This document shows, piece by piece, positions 1-7,170 of a stretch of 13,107 bases of DNA (positions are counted from its first letter, which is position 1; each line of letters opens with the position of its first letter). The position numbers and the translations under genes are program-made. This stretch comes from Halobacteriales archaeon SW_9_67_25 (GTDB taxonomy: Archaea > Halobacteriota > Halobacteria > Halobacteriales > Haloarculaceae), in NCBI GenBank assembly GCA_003022745.1, contig PXSU01000050.1, forward strand, positions 1 through 13,107, read 5' to 3'. Under the pieces are notes generated by a model, which was not told the DNA's origin, did not search any database, and saw only the letters and a program-made list of their open reading frames with translations.

Positions 1-67
1 CGCCGCCTACGACGAGTACACCGGGACGCTGTCGGGGATGGGCATCGACCCCAAGCCAGTCTGCTGA
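1..67 (+). CDS. C-terminal end of an unidentified gene (partial, cut by window start)
   Basis: Reading from base 2 gives an open frame of 21 residues ending GMGIDPKPVC and a TGA stop at 65-67. The codons have the G/C-rich third positions typical of haloarchaeal genes, and the Tyr/Asp/Glu-containing stretch looks like genuine protein. Too little is present to assign a family. The gene converges on the DUF6663-like pseudogene, leaving about 40 bp between the two stops. Confidence 0.45.
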   Translation, partial: AAYDEYTGTLSGMGIDPKPVC

Positions 68-106
68 CCGCCCGCTGGCGGTGTGATGGATGCCCCTCCG
101 GACGCG

Positions 107-642
107 TCACCCGCGCGGACAGTCGAACTCGTCGCGGACCGTGTCGGCGAGCAGGCTCTCCCGGTCGAGCGCCAGGTACACCACCACGAAGGGCTCCTCG
201 ACCGGCCGGATGACGAACACCTCGTGAGGCGGGTCGGCACCCCCCTCCCCGAGTTTCTCGACCATCGGCTCCAGGGTCCGGCGGCCGTCGCGCAACTCTG
301 CGAAGACGTCTGTCCCGCCTCGAACGTCTCTCGGGCTTTCTCGAAGACGTGGTCGGCGCCGTCGACGAACGCGAACAGCGTCCGTGTGGCGACCGACAGG
401 TCGGTGACCGCCGGCGGTCCCTCGGGTGGCCACGCCAGCGTCGCCTCGGCCAGGTTGCCGGGTTCGAGCCCCGCGACCGCCGCGGCCAGGGGCTCCTCGT
501 AACCGTCCGTCCGGACCGTCACGGGGTCCTCGGCCCACTGTTCGAGGAAAACGAGCCCGTCGCTGTCCGGCGGGCCGGGGAGCACTCTGTAGGTTCCAGA
601 CTCGGTGGCTGGCACGTCCGGACTGACGGGCGGGACGCCCAT
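107..642 (-). pseudogene. DUF6663-like haloarchaeal protein, frameshifted
   Basis: Two adjacent minus-strand frames together make one acidic haloarchaeal protein. The N-terminal part starts at the ATG at 640-642 and reads SGTYRVLPGPP, then LAAAVAGLEPGNLAEATLAW and RTLFAFVDGADHVFEKA. Near 310-320 the sense moves to the other frame, which reads DVFAELRDGRRTLEPMVEKL, then EVFVIRPVEEPFVVVYLALD, and stops at 107-109. From memory this order of motifs matches the haloarchaea-only family DUF6663, of unknown function. Loss of one G from a G run near 317 would explain the shift. As I recall, relatives also have a linker of about 30 residues (MNSRVT...GV.YTFA) at this place, so a larger out-of-frame deletion is equally possible. 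The gene starts directly against the divergent lipoprotein gene with no intergenic space. Confidence 0.6.
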
Positions 643-1359
643 ATGCTCGCGGGTCCGCGGTGGTCGGCGCTATCGCGGCGGCGGGCTGTACCGGGGGCGA
701 CGGCGGTAACGGCACGCCCGACGAGGGCGCCGACGGGAACGAAGCGGAGGGAGAGCCGACGGTCGTCGTGTTCAACACGGGCGACGGAACGGTCAGCGTC
801 GTCGTTTCCCTCGAACCAGTTCTCGCCACGACTGGTCGACAGCCCGGACCAGCCGCTATGGCTCAACGTCGACCGGGAGGTTCGTGCGCTCGCCGCCGGT
901 GGGTTCGGCGAACTCGCCGACGTCGAGACCGACTCGGGCGCGAACTGGCTCGAACGGACTCCCGACGGGAGCCACCTGGTGGTGAGCGCCCGCGAACCCA
1001 CCCACGCCCAGTTCCGGATCGACGCCGACCCCGGTTCGGATTCGTTTGGCGAGGTGACCGGCCGGATCGACCTCGGCGGGTCGGCCTTCGTCGGCACCTG
1101 GGACCCCGCCCGCGAGTACCTGTACGTCCCGGTCCAGACGGCCGACGAGGTGGCAGTCCTCGAACACGCGAGCGGCGAAATCACGACGCGGCTGGACGTG
1201 GGAGCCCAACCCTACGGTGCGACGGCGACGACGGTCCGGCCCGATCTCGACGCGAACGCGGCGCTTTCGGCCGCCCTGGCGCGGCTGACCGTCGGGACCC
1301 GCGAGTTCGACACGACCTACTGCATCGGCAACTGCGCCTGTGGCCACACCCTCGAGTAA
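643..1359 (+). pseudogene. Lipoprotein with YncE-like beta-propeller, degraded by frameshifts
   Basis: An ATG at 643 begins MLAG. One base out of frame there is a hydrophobic stretch, SAVVGAIAAAGC, with a lipobox Cys at 687-689 followed by a Gly/Asp/Glu-rich linker, as in haloarchaeal lipoproteins. The linker leads to VVVFNTGDGTVSV, a propeller blade strand. Between about 793 and 830 the sense moves to a second frame, which reads SSFPSNQFSP, LVDSPDQPLWLNVD, SGANWLERTPDGSHLVVSAR and EYLYVPVQTADEVAVLEHAS. It ends CIGNCACGH...E and a TAA at 1357-1359. The repeated Val/Asp-rich strands suggest a secreted seven-bladed propeller of the YncE or lactonase-like type, which would be anchored outside the cell. 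The remnant of about 235 residues is shorter than the roughly 350-400 I would expect. At least two frame changes (about 650 and about 800) make a functional product unlikely. Confidence 0.6.
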
Positions 1360-1415
1360 CAGGGGTTCGCGCAGGCGACCATGGCCAGAAGTGACGGGTG
1401 GGGGCGAGCCCGTGC

Positions 1416-1425
1416 AAAAATACTT
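1416..1425 (+). promoter_or_regulatory. Box A (TATA) promoter of the histidine kinase gene
   Basis: The A/T-rich AAAAATACTT stands out in very GC-rich surroundings and is centred about 31 bases before the ATG at 1452. That is close to the spacing expected for an archaeal TBP site with a transcript starting at or just before the start codon. No Shine-Dalgarno motif is seen, which fits a leaderless mRNA. Confidence 0.5.
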
Positions 1426-1451
1426 GACCCTGCTGGACGACCGTTCCCATC

Positions 1452-3283
1452 ATGGCCCTTGTTACGGCCGGGCATCTGGCGTTACTGACGGGGGGTCTGA
1501 GCCTCGCGTACGTCGCCTTCGGCGCGGCCGTGAGCAGACGCTACGACGGGATCGCAGACGCTACGACGGGATCGGGGTCCGCAGCCTCGCCGCGTTCGCG
1601 ATCCTCTGGGGGGTCAACTTCCTGGTGGCGTCGCTGGAAATCTACCTCATCGCTACCAAATACGGCGTCTCGTCGGGGGCAGAACTCGCTCAGCAGGGGC
1701 TGGTGCCCGGGACGAACGTCCAGGCAATCCTGATCGGCACGGCCCTGCTCTCGGGCCTGCTGTCCGTGGGCGGCATCTTCGCGTGGGTGTGGTTCGTGCT
1801 GGGGTACACCCGCCGGGTGGGCAGAAACGAGCAGGTGGGACTGGTGGTGCTTGGCGGCGCGATCGTCCTCGTCGCGACGCTGAACGGGCTGGTGGGGGCG
1901 CTGAGCGCGTTCGGGTACATCTCCATCCCGCCGACGCTGGAGGCGAACTTCCACAATTTCGCGTCCATCGTAGAGGTGCTGGGGACGGGCGTCGCCGTCG
2001 GCGTCGGGGTCGCGTTGCTGTACGCGACCGCCCGCGAACACCGCCCGTTCACGACCGGCGCGGTCGTCGGGCTCTCGGTGCCGATCGTGCTCCTGTATCT
2101 CACCAGATACGTCTACCAGTTCGCGCTGGTAACCGGGTTCGGGCCGATCGGAGTCGTCCGTGCCGGCGGGTTGCTGGTCGGGCTCGCGGGACTGTGGATG
2201 GCGGTGACACAGTACGGACTGTTCGAGCAACTGCCAGCCTCGCGGACCGTCGGCCGCCAGACCGCCTTCGACGCCACCGACACGGCCATCGTCGTGGTCA
2301 ACAACGAGGGCGATGTCTCCGATCTCAACCCCGCGGCCCGGGAGCTGTTCGACGCCCCCTCCTCGGGCGTGGTCGGCTCGCCCCTCGCCGAGTTGCTGCC
2401 CGAGACGGTCGACATCGAGGACTTCCGCCAGCCCCGGTCGGTCACCTTCGGGTTCCCCGCCAGCGACAGGGTCGTCGAGGCCGAGACCACGCGGACCACC
2501 GACGACCAGGACCGCTCGATCGGCCACACCATCGTCTTCAACGAGATCACCGGGGAACGGCGCCGCCAGCAGCGCATCCAGGTGCTCAACCGCGTGTTGC
2601 GCCACAACCTCCGCAACGACATCAACGCCGCCAGGGGCTACATCGACGTGCTCATCGACGGCGGCGGGGACACCGAGCAGATCGAGATACGGGTCAAGGA
2701 GATACTCAGCGAGCTGGTCGAGATCGGCAACATGGCCCGCGACATCGAGGAGGTGCTCGCCTCGGACCCGCTCTCGGACGCCCCGCGGTCGCTGTCCCGG
2801 ATCGTCGAGGACGCTATCGGGTCGGCCGATACCGGGGACGACGACACCCCGGTCGCAGTGGATATCCCCGCGGAGGCGACGGTGTGGATCAACCCGGTCG
2901 TCCTCGAGTCGGTGCTCGCGGAACTGATCGAGAACGCGATCGAACACGGCGACGCCTCGACCGTCGATGTCAGTTACGACGGCGACCGGCGGGCGCTGGT
3001 CGTCGCGGACGACGGTCCCGGGATCCCGTCTTACGAGGTCGACGTCCTTGACAGCGCCGAGGAGACGTCGCTGGAACACGGGAGCGGCCTCGGGCTCTGG
3101 CTGGTCAAGTGGGGTACCGAGATGTTCGGCGGGACCATCGAGTTCGAGACCGACGACTCCGGGACGCGTGCCGTCGTCGAACTCCCCCCGGATCTCGTGA
3201 AGACGGGAGACGCCCCCGACCGGGAACCGGGCGAGCGCGGGGCGGCGCCGCCGGGAGAACTCCCGGCGAGAGAGGAGACGTAA
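1452..3283 (+). CDS. Membrane sensor histidine kinase (7TM-PAS-HisKA-HATPase), frame broken by a 20-bp tandem duplication
   Basis: From ATG 1452 the frame encodes MALVTAGHLALLTGGLSLAY and the first membrane segment up to RRYDGI. It is then thrown out of frame by the duplication at 1534-1574. Removing one 20-bp copy restores a single protein of 603 residues. In restored numbering, about 7 hydrophobic segments occupy roughly residues 5-250 and a PAS domain lies at about 264-365. The H-box VLRHNLRND has its phosphorylatable His at 378. The N-box LIENAIEHG has Asn488, the G1 box DDGPGIP is near 514, and the G2 box GSGLGLWLVK starts at 537. The protein would autophosphorylate and pass phosphate to a response regulator, but none is encoded nearby. 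The ligand is unknown. As sequenced, translation from 1452 goes off frame after about 34 codons. The downstream frame, open from 1340, lacks the native N-terminus. The gene may be inactive, phase-variable or mis-sequenced. Confidence 0.85.
1534..1574 (+). repeat. Perfect 20-bp tandem duplication inside the kinase gene
   Basis: CAGACGCTACGACGGGATCG occurs at 1535-1554 and again immediately at 1555-1574, and the preceding G is also shared. A 20-base insertion shifts the frame by two. Deleting one copy joins SRRYDGI to GVRSLAAF and reunites the first membrane segment with the rest of the kinase. Confidence 0.95.
3249..3268. terminator. Near-perfect palindrome at the kinase 3' end
   Basis: CGCCGGGAG and CTCCCGGCG form 9-bp arms around a 2-base AA centre, so as RNA this would be a strong hairpin with a 4-base loop. 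It lies inside the last codons of the kinase gene, 50 bp before the convergent end of the TrkA-type gene. CCGCCGGGAGA recurs at 3285-3295. No T-run follows, so a terminator role is only a guess. It may simply be coding-sequence composition. Confidence 0.25.
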
Positions 3284-3317
3284 CCGCCGGGAGACGACTC
3301 GCCTGGCGACTGCGCGG

Positions 3318-3986
3318 TCAGGACTCGACAGGTTCGCCCCGGAGGTGTCTGCGGACGTCCTCGAGGACCGCGGGCTCGGCCATGATTGCGAGGCTGTCCC
3401 CGGGTTCGATGGCGGTCCGCGGGAGGGGGATCGTCATCGTCTCGTGGTTGCGGCCGTGGGCGTAGATGCGGGCATCCCCCGGGAGGTCGACTCCCACGAC
3501 CCGTTCGCCGACGACGGGCGACTCCTCGGGGATGCGCACGCTGGCGATCGACAGCGATTCGGTGAGGTCCGCGAGGACGTTGAAGTCACCGCCCATGAGT
3601 GCTGTCTTGGCACCGGCCGCGCCCAGCCGCTCGGGATAGATTATCTCGTCGACGCCGGCGGCGTACTTCTCGTAGAGCTCCTCGCTGACGTCCTCGTCGA
3701 CCCGGAGGACAGTGCGGCAGTCGTGGGCCTCGCCGACGACACAGACCGAAAAGTTGGTGTTGAGATCGCCCGTGAGGCCGCCGATACCGTCGGCGTCGGC
3801 CACCCCCGCCCGCTCGAGGACCGCCTCGTCGGCCCCGTCGCCGTGGATCACCGCGTAGCCGTCTTCTCGTGCGCGGTCGACCTTGCCGGGGTCGGCCTCG
3901 ACGATGACCACTTCGTGCCCCTCGTTGCGGAGGATGCGGGCGGTCCGCCTGCCGACGCGCCCGTACCCCACGATGACGAACTTCAT
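3318..3986 (-). CDS. TrkA-N/TrkA-C (RCK/KTN) NAD-binding potassium-transport regulator
   Basis: A 222-residue cytosolic protein that begins MKFVIVGYGRVGRRTARIL. It has a Rossmann dinucleotide-binding GYGRVG at residues 7-12, and the acidic VEAD near residue 30 is expected to bind NAD ribose. Further RCK-N landmarks are HGDGADEAVLERAG, GLTGDLNTNFSVC and VDEIIYPERLGAAG. From about residue 145 a TrkA-C/RCK-C domain follows, including SPVVGERVVGVDLPGDARI and an IEPGDSLAIMAE strand. Length and order match a complete single-RCK protein. It would gate a separate potassium transporter in response to NAD(H) or nucleotides, which matters in a salt-in halophile. No channel or Trk membrane gene is adjacent. 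ATG 3984-3986 is chosen because homology starts there and a box A lies at the right distance. It converges with the kinase gene (34-bp gap) and diverges from the RNase Z gene. Confidence 0.88.
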   Translation of the reverse strand: MKFVIVGYGRVGRRTARILRNEGHEVVIVEADPGKVDRAREDGYAVIHGDGADEAVLERAGVADADGIGGLTGDLNTNFSVCVVGEAHDCRTVLRVDEDVSEELYEKYAAGVDEIIYPERLGAAGAKTALMGGDFNVLADLTESLSIASVRIPEESPVVGERVVGVDLPGDARIYAHGRNHETMTIPLPRTAIEPGDSLAIMAEPAVLEDVRRHLRGEPVES

Positions 3987-4007
3987 ACTGGGGCGTACGG
4001 TGTCGAC

Positions 4008-4016
4008 AATAAAAAA
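4008..4016 (-). promoter_or_regulatory. Box A promoter of the TrkA-type gene
   Basis: On the minus strand TTTTTTATT is centred about 26 bases before the ATG at 3986, giving a leaderless or nearly leaderless transcript. It is the only A/T-rich patch in the roughly 100-bp divergent region shared with the RNase Z gene. Confidence 0.6.
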
Positions 4017-4088
4017 CGGTGGTACTGCCCGCGACCCGCCATCCGGGATTCGACACGCCTTTCGCCGTCGGCCACACAAGGGGTGACG

Positions 4089-4973
4089 ATGCGCGTGACC
4101 TTCCTCGGGACCAGCGGTGCGGTCCCGACCGTCCAGCGGGCCCCGAGCGCCGTGCTCGTCGCTCGCGAGGGCGACCGCCTCCTGTTCGACTGCGGTGAGG
4201 GGACCCAGCGCCAGATGATGCGGTACAGGACCGGATTCGACGTCGGCCACGTCTTCCTCACCCACCTCCACGGCGACCACGTGCTCGGCCTGCCCGGCCT
4301 GCTCCAGACCCTGGATTTCAACGACCGCGAGTCGCCGCTCGCGGTCCACGCGCCCGCCGGGACCCGCGAGCGCGTCGAGAGGCTCGTCGCTGCCACCGGC
4401 GACCGCCCCTCCTACCCTGTCCGGGTCCACCAGGTCGACCCCGGCGACGTGGCCCTCGACAGCGAGGGCTACGAGGTCCGCGTCGTCGGTGTCGAGCACC
4501 GGACGACCGCCGTCGGCTACGTTCTGGTCGAGGACGAGCGCAAGGGCCGGTTCGACCGCGAGACGGCCGAGGAGAAGCTGGGCATCCCGCCGGGACCGAA
4601 ATATTCCCGCCTCCACGAGGGGCAGCCGGTCGAACACGACGGCCGGACGGTCCAGCCCGAGGAGGTGGTCGGGCCGCCCCGGCCGGGGCGTCGGCTGGTC
4701 TACACGGGCGATACCCGTCCCTGCGAGGGCGTCGTCGCGGCGGCCGCGGACGCGGACCTCGAAGCCGCGGCGGTGGCCAACCGCGCCGGCGCGAAGCGCC
4801 TCGCTCTGACGCACATCTCCTCGCGGTACGCCGGCAACGACTGGCGACAGCTGGAGAGAGAGGCCCGCGAGGCCTTCGAGGGCGAACGCGCCTTCGTCGC
4901 CCACGACGGGACGACCGCCGAGATTCCCTTCCCCGACTCCGATCGGGAGTTCTCGCTGTCTTCGGCCGAGTGA
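4089..4973 (+). CDS. rnz: Ribonuclease Z (tRNA 3' endonuclease), lacking the HEAT/HST segment
   Basis: A metallo-beta-lactamase-fold tRNase Z, which cleaves pre-tRNA 3' trailers before CCA addition. Translation starts MRVTFLGTSGAVPTVQRAPS at ATG 4089, preceded by AGGGGTGA, a good match to the archaeal Shine-Dalgarno sequence. Visible zinc ligands are HLHGDH (His59, His61, Asp63, His64), His137 in VEHRTTAVGY, Asp208 in TGDTRP and His242 in THISSRY. In Bacillus subtilis RNase Z the corresponding last two ligands, Asp211 and His269, are 58 residues apart. Here they are 34 apart. The missing 24 or so residues, at the DADL/EAAAVANRAG junction near 4760, should contain the LxHEATF and HST motifs that shape the active site. 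The frame is kept through the gap. The product (294 residues against about 305-310 expected) may therefore be inactive, unless the gap is an assembly error. All metal ligands remain. Confidence 0.92.
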   Translation: MRVTFLGTSGAVPTVQRAPSAVLVAREGDRLLFDCGEGTQRQMMRYRTGFDVGHVFLTHLHGDHVLGLPGLLQTLDFNDRESPLAVHAPAGTRERVERLVAATGDRPSYPVRVHQVDPGDVALDSEGYEVRVVGVEHRTTAVGYVLVEDERKGRFDRETAEEKLGIPPGPKYSRLHEGQPVEHDGRTVQPEEVVGPPRPGRRLVYTGDTRPCEGVVAAAADADLEAAAVANRAGAKRLALTHISSRYAGNDWRQLEREAREAFEGERAFVAHDGTTAEIPFPDSDREFSLSSAE

Positions 4974-5013
4974 CGGGATCCGGGACAGTTCGAGCGAGAA
5001 ACGACCGGTACTG

Positions 5014-5018
5014 TTTTT
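5014..5018 (+). terminator. T-run after the RNase Z gene, or a box A
   Basis: CTGTTTTTGG lies 40 bp after the rnz stop. Oligo-T tracts terminate archaeal RNA polymerase. The same patch is about 29 bases before an ATG at 5045, so it could instead be a promoter. The sequence alone does not separate these. Confidence 0.25.
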
Positions 5019-5117
5019 GGCCGGCCAGTGCGAGAGGGAGTGGCATGATCCGAGTCACGCACACACCCACCGGGAGTCGACATCCCACCGGAGCGGCCGA
5101 ACTGGAGGGGGCCGTCG

Positions 5118-5373
5118 ATGAATCACGACGCGTGGAGTGCCCGGCAGACCACGGCGACACTCACCGTCGACGGCCACGATCTCGGGGTCGCCTACTACGA
5201 GGACGGGGCCGACAGGGGCCGGGTCGCCGGTCGTGTTCCTGCACGGCATCCCGACGTGGTCGTACCTCTGGCGGGCGATAGCGCCGGCGGTTGCGGCCGA
5301 CCGGCACGTCGAGATTGATGGCCATCTCGTCATCAATCACGACGAACACTACGTTGTCGGTAGTGCTAACTAA
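5118..5373 (+). pseudogene. Haloalkane-dehalogenase-like alpha/beta hydrolase, frameshifted and truncated
   Basis: From ATG 5118 the frame reads MNHDAWSARQTTATLTVDGH and then GVAYYEDGAD. After an apparent one-base insertion near 5214 the sense continues one frame on as GSPVVFLHGIPTWSYLWRAI and APAVAADRHV. HGIPTWSYLWR is the oxyanion-hole region typical of haloalkane dehalogenases and related alpha/beta hydrolases. After 5310 the family resemblance ends abruptly. The frame continues for 20 unrelated residues (EIDGHLVINHDEHYVVGSAN) to TAA at 5371-5373. The nucleophile elbow, acid and catalytic His, which together need more than 200 further residues, are all absent. Only the first fifth of the gene survives. 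The truncation point coincides with a drop in GC just before tRNA-Trp. Confidence 0.75.
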
Positions 5374-5409
5374 CGTTTATAAAACCAACCGCAAAACCCA
5401 ACGACGGTA
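5374..5409 (-). terminator. A/T-rich tract downstream of tRNA-Trp
   Basis: On the minus strand the bases just after the tRNA contain two T-runs, GGGTTTTGCGG and GGTTTTATAAACG. These are plausible oligo-T terminators for tRNA-Trp. The tract also contains TTTATAAA at 5376-5383, a TATA-like palindrome readable on either strand. Confidence 0.35.
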
Positions 5410-5586
5410 TGGGCTCGGAGGGATTTGAACCCCCGATCGGCTGATATCTCCGGTGTGCGCCTCGGACCTCCAGAAGGTCATCAGCGCGGCCGGTGATCAG
5501 CCGGCCGCTCAGTATATCAGCTGGAGTGTCGTCCCTGGCGAGTAGCCTCTGGAGTCAGCCGCCTTCCCGGACTAGGCCACGAGCCC
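5410..5586 (-). tRNA. tRNA-Trp (anticodon CCA) with a 103-base intron
   Basis: The minus strand folds as a tRNA. The acceptor stem is GGGCTCG/CGAGCCC, the D arm is GCCT-N9-AGGC, and the anticodon stem is GCTGA/TCAGC around CTCCAGA. The T arm is GGGGG-TTCAAAT-CCCTC, with minor mispairing. The discriminator is A and CCA is not encoded. The anticodon CCA is at 5550-5552. Exons are 5549-5586 and 5410-5445 (74 bases in total). The intron at 5446-5548 sits at the canonical place between positions 37 and 38. An intron of about this size is a known feature of haloarchaeal tRNA-Trp. Splicing needs EndA, which is encoded further along in this window. The sequence beyond the 3' end is A/T-rich and borders a truncated gene, so this tRNA may have served as an integration site. 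Confidence 0.95.
5446..5548 (-). ncRNA. Intron-encoded box C/D guide RNA for tRNA-Trp C34 and U39
   Basis: A box C/C' TGATGA lies at 5478-5483 and a D-like CCGA at 5462-5465. Between them CTTCTGGAGGT pairs with the pre-tRNA anticodon region, and the fifth base before box D faces C34. A second unit has CTGA (5509-5512) preceded by GCTGATATA, which pairs with the 3' exon and puts U39 at the fifth position. Its upstream box C is poorly conserved. Between the units is a perfect 8-bp hairpin, GCGGCCGG/CCGGCCGC (5486-5508). This agrees with the known haloarchaeal tRNA-Trp intron, which guides Cm34 and Um39 formation before splicing. Confidence 0.85.
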
Positions 5587-5608
5587 GCACCCTCTCGTTG
5601 GACAAACC

Positions 5609-5618
5609 GCGGTAAAGG
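5609..5618 (-). promoter_or_regulatory. Box A promoter of tRNA-Trp
   Basis: On the minus strand CCTTTACCGC is centred about 28 bases before the first tRNA base, the expected distance for an archaeal TATA box. Confidence 0.4.
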
Positions 5619-5640
5619 AATTTCGGTTACCCGCCCAGGG

Positions 5641-5868
5641 TCACTCGCGGTCGGTCTCGCTCCAGTCACAGTCTTGGCACTTCCAGCCCGTCACGAACTC
5701 CAGCGCCGAGGGCATATACCCCACCGTGAGGACATCCCCGCCACAGTCGGGACAGGCCCGGTCCGCATCGGCGATGGGTTCGGCGTCCATCACCGATTCC
5801 CCTTCGATGAGTTCCGCCAGGCGCTCGGGCGTCACCATCCGTCCCTGGACGACGCGGTTGTCTGCCAT
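5641..5868 (-). CDS. DUF5795-like small zinc-ribbon protein
   Basis: A 75-residue protein starting MADNRVVQGRMVTPERLAEL. It has two CxxC knuckles, CPDC (Cys39, Cys42) and CQDC (Cys64, Cys67), separated by a strand-rich segment VGYMPSALEFVTGWK. That is the layout of a zinc ribbon. From memory the whole sequence matches the haloarchaeal family DUF5795, of unknown function. An earlier in-frame ATG at 5910 would overlap the upstream gene, and its extension is Arg/Gly-rich. ATG 5866-5868 is preferred because family resemblance begins there. It lies 38 bp after the DUF5794-like gene on the same strand and is probably co-transcribed with it. A nucleic-acid-binding or scaffolding role is possible but unproven. 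Confidence 0.75.
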   Translation of the reverse strand: MADNRVVQGRMVTPERLAELIEGESVMDAEPIADADRACPDCGGDVLTVGYMPSALEFVTGWKCQDCDWSETDRE

Positions 5869-5906
5869 GTCGCCCCGTCCGGCGGCGACGCCCCTAAGCG
5901 TTCCCC

Positions 5907-6836
5907 TCACAGCCAGGGAACGCGCTCGATGTCGTACCCGTCGGCTTCCCCAGCGATTCCCTCATCCCCGTTGAGGGCACCCGTTTCCTCTGCGGACGCG
6001 TCGTTTGCAGAATCGTGCTCGTCGTCGGTGCCGTCGCCCTCGCCCCCATCGGCCGCTGCCGTGGTGCCAGCGTCGTCGGGACCGGAGACGCGTTCGCGGG
6101 CCCGGTCCGGGTCGAACGCCAGGACGGCCGTGACCACCAGTACCGCCAGCGCGATGGGGGCACTGTCCGGGACGACCCCGAGAGGCAGGATCGACAGCGC
6201 GAGCACCCCGAGCGCGACCGCACTGCCGAAGCGAAAGCGGTCGAGGTCGACCGCGTCGCGGAGCCAGGGGGAGGCGAGCGCGACCACGGCGGCGGACCCG
6301 ACGCCGACGCCCGCTGCGGCGAAGGCCCGGACCAGTAGCCCGGGGTCGACGTCGACGACCAGACGCGCGCCAGCGACGTCGACGCTGGCGACGAGGCCGA
6401 GGCCGACGACGACTGCCGGCCGGGGCAGGTACTCGCCGACGCGGGCGCTGGCCGTCTTGGCGGCGACGGCGAGGATGACCACGGCGGCGAAGCGCTCGAA
6501 GATTGCGAGGTTCAGGACGCCAGCGATGGTGGGCGCGAGCGCCGCCTCGAGCACGGCGACGACGAGAACGACGCTGCCGACGAGGAGGACCGTCCGGAGT
6601 TGCTCGCGCGGCGTGTCGTCCATCTCCGCGAGGATGACCGCGACGGTCGCGCTGCCGCCGAAGACCAGGAGGCCGACCTCAACGATGCCCGCAAGGGTGT
6701 CGAGTGCCCCCGCGAGAACCAGTGCCGGGAAGATGCCGTCGATCAGGGGCAGACACATGACGAGAGCGAGCAGTTTCGTCGCCGTGTCGACCCGTTCCTC
6801 TATCGAGCGTGCGACCGGGTGGCGTGAGCGACTCAT
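5907..6836 (-). CDS. DUF5794-like multi-pass membrane protein with acidic tail
   Basis: A 309-residue protein starting MSRSRHPVARSIEERVDTAT. About seven hydrophobic helices follow, including LLALVMCLPLIDGIFPALVL, IVEVGLLVFGGSATVAVILA, FERFAAVVILAVAAKTA and FGSAVALGVLALSILPLGVV. After the last helix, which ends FDPDRARERVSG, a tail of about 75 residues is rich in Asp, Glu, Gly and Ala and ends DIERVPWL. It is likely cytoplasmic. From memory the membrane core matches the haloarchaeal family DUF5794, whose function is unknown and which commonly neighbours DUF5795. No catalytic or transporter signature is visible. A GAGG lies just before the ATG at 6834-6836. The length looks complete. Confidence 0.78.
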   Translation of the reverse strand: MSRSRHPVARSIEERVDTATKLLALVMCLPLIDGIFPALVLAGALDTLAGIVEVGLLVFGGSATVAVILAEMDDTPREQLRTVLLVGSVVLVVAVLEAALAPTIAGVLNLAIFERFAAVVILAVAAKTASARVGEYLPRPAVVVGLGLVASVDVAGARLVVDVDPGLLVRAFAAAGVGVGSAAVVALASPWLRDAVDLDRFRFGSAVALGVLALSILPLGVVPDSAPIALAVLVVTAVLAFDPDRARERVSGPDDAGTTAAADGGEGDGTDDEHDSANDASAEETGALNGDEGIAGEADGYDIERVPWL

Positions 6837-7170
6837 GTGTCCTCAGCGGCGGTGGCCGTTACCCGTGGCCGGTGGGTGCCCTCGCACCAGTCGCCGCCGA
6901 GACGGCCGGCAGTCCGCGCCACCGTCACCGAAGAAGGGACGCCCCGGGACTGTGTTCGTGGCGCCGTCTGCGCCGCTCCTCCGAAGGTGATTCGCGTCCG
7001 CGTGGGTGGGGCGCGCGGGATGCATACACGAACGTTCGTCGGTCGGACAAAAAGGCTTGTGAGACGGGCGACCCCACGGGTCTCGGTGACACGGGCCGGG
7101 ACTCCCTGCGTGGCGAGCGAGCGGTCCCGCGTCTCGCAACGCTTTTGAGTCGGCCCCGCAGACGGTTTAC
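6837..7170. other. 334-bp divergent intergenic region, no convincing gene
   Basis: This region separates the DUF5794-like gene (-) from guaB (+). Open frames exist on both strands, but their products are Arg/Pro/Thr-rich and basic, unlike the acidic neighbours, and I recognise none. A minus-strand frame ends exactly at the DUF5794 start with an ATGA overlap, which is suggestive but not enough. A second A/T patch, ACAAAAAGG, lies near 7048-7056. The guaB box A is at its right end. Confidence 0.5.
7141..7148 (+). promoter_or_regulatory. Box A promoter of guaB
   Basis: GCTTTTGA is centred about 27 bases before ATG 7171. No Shine-Dalgarno sequence precedes the start, which fits a leaderless transcript. 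Confidence 0.5.

Noticed and set aside
5045..5117. Possible small gene starting MIRVTHTPTGSRHPTGAAEL at ATG 5045, with an A/T patch about 29 bases upstream
   Set aside because: Beyond about 25 residues the frame is only a shadow of the hydrolase gene. The start may be the remnant of another deleted gene, but there is nothing to identify it.
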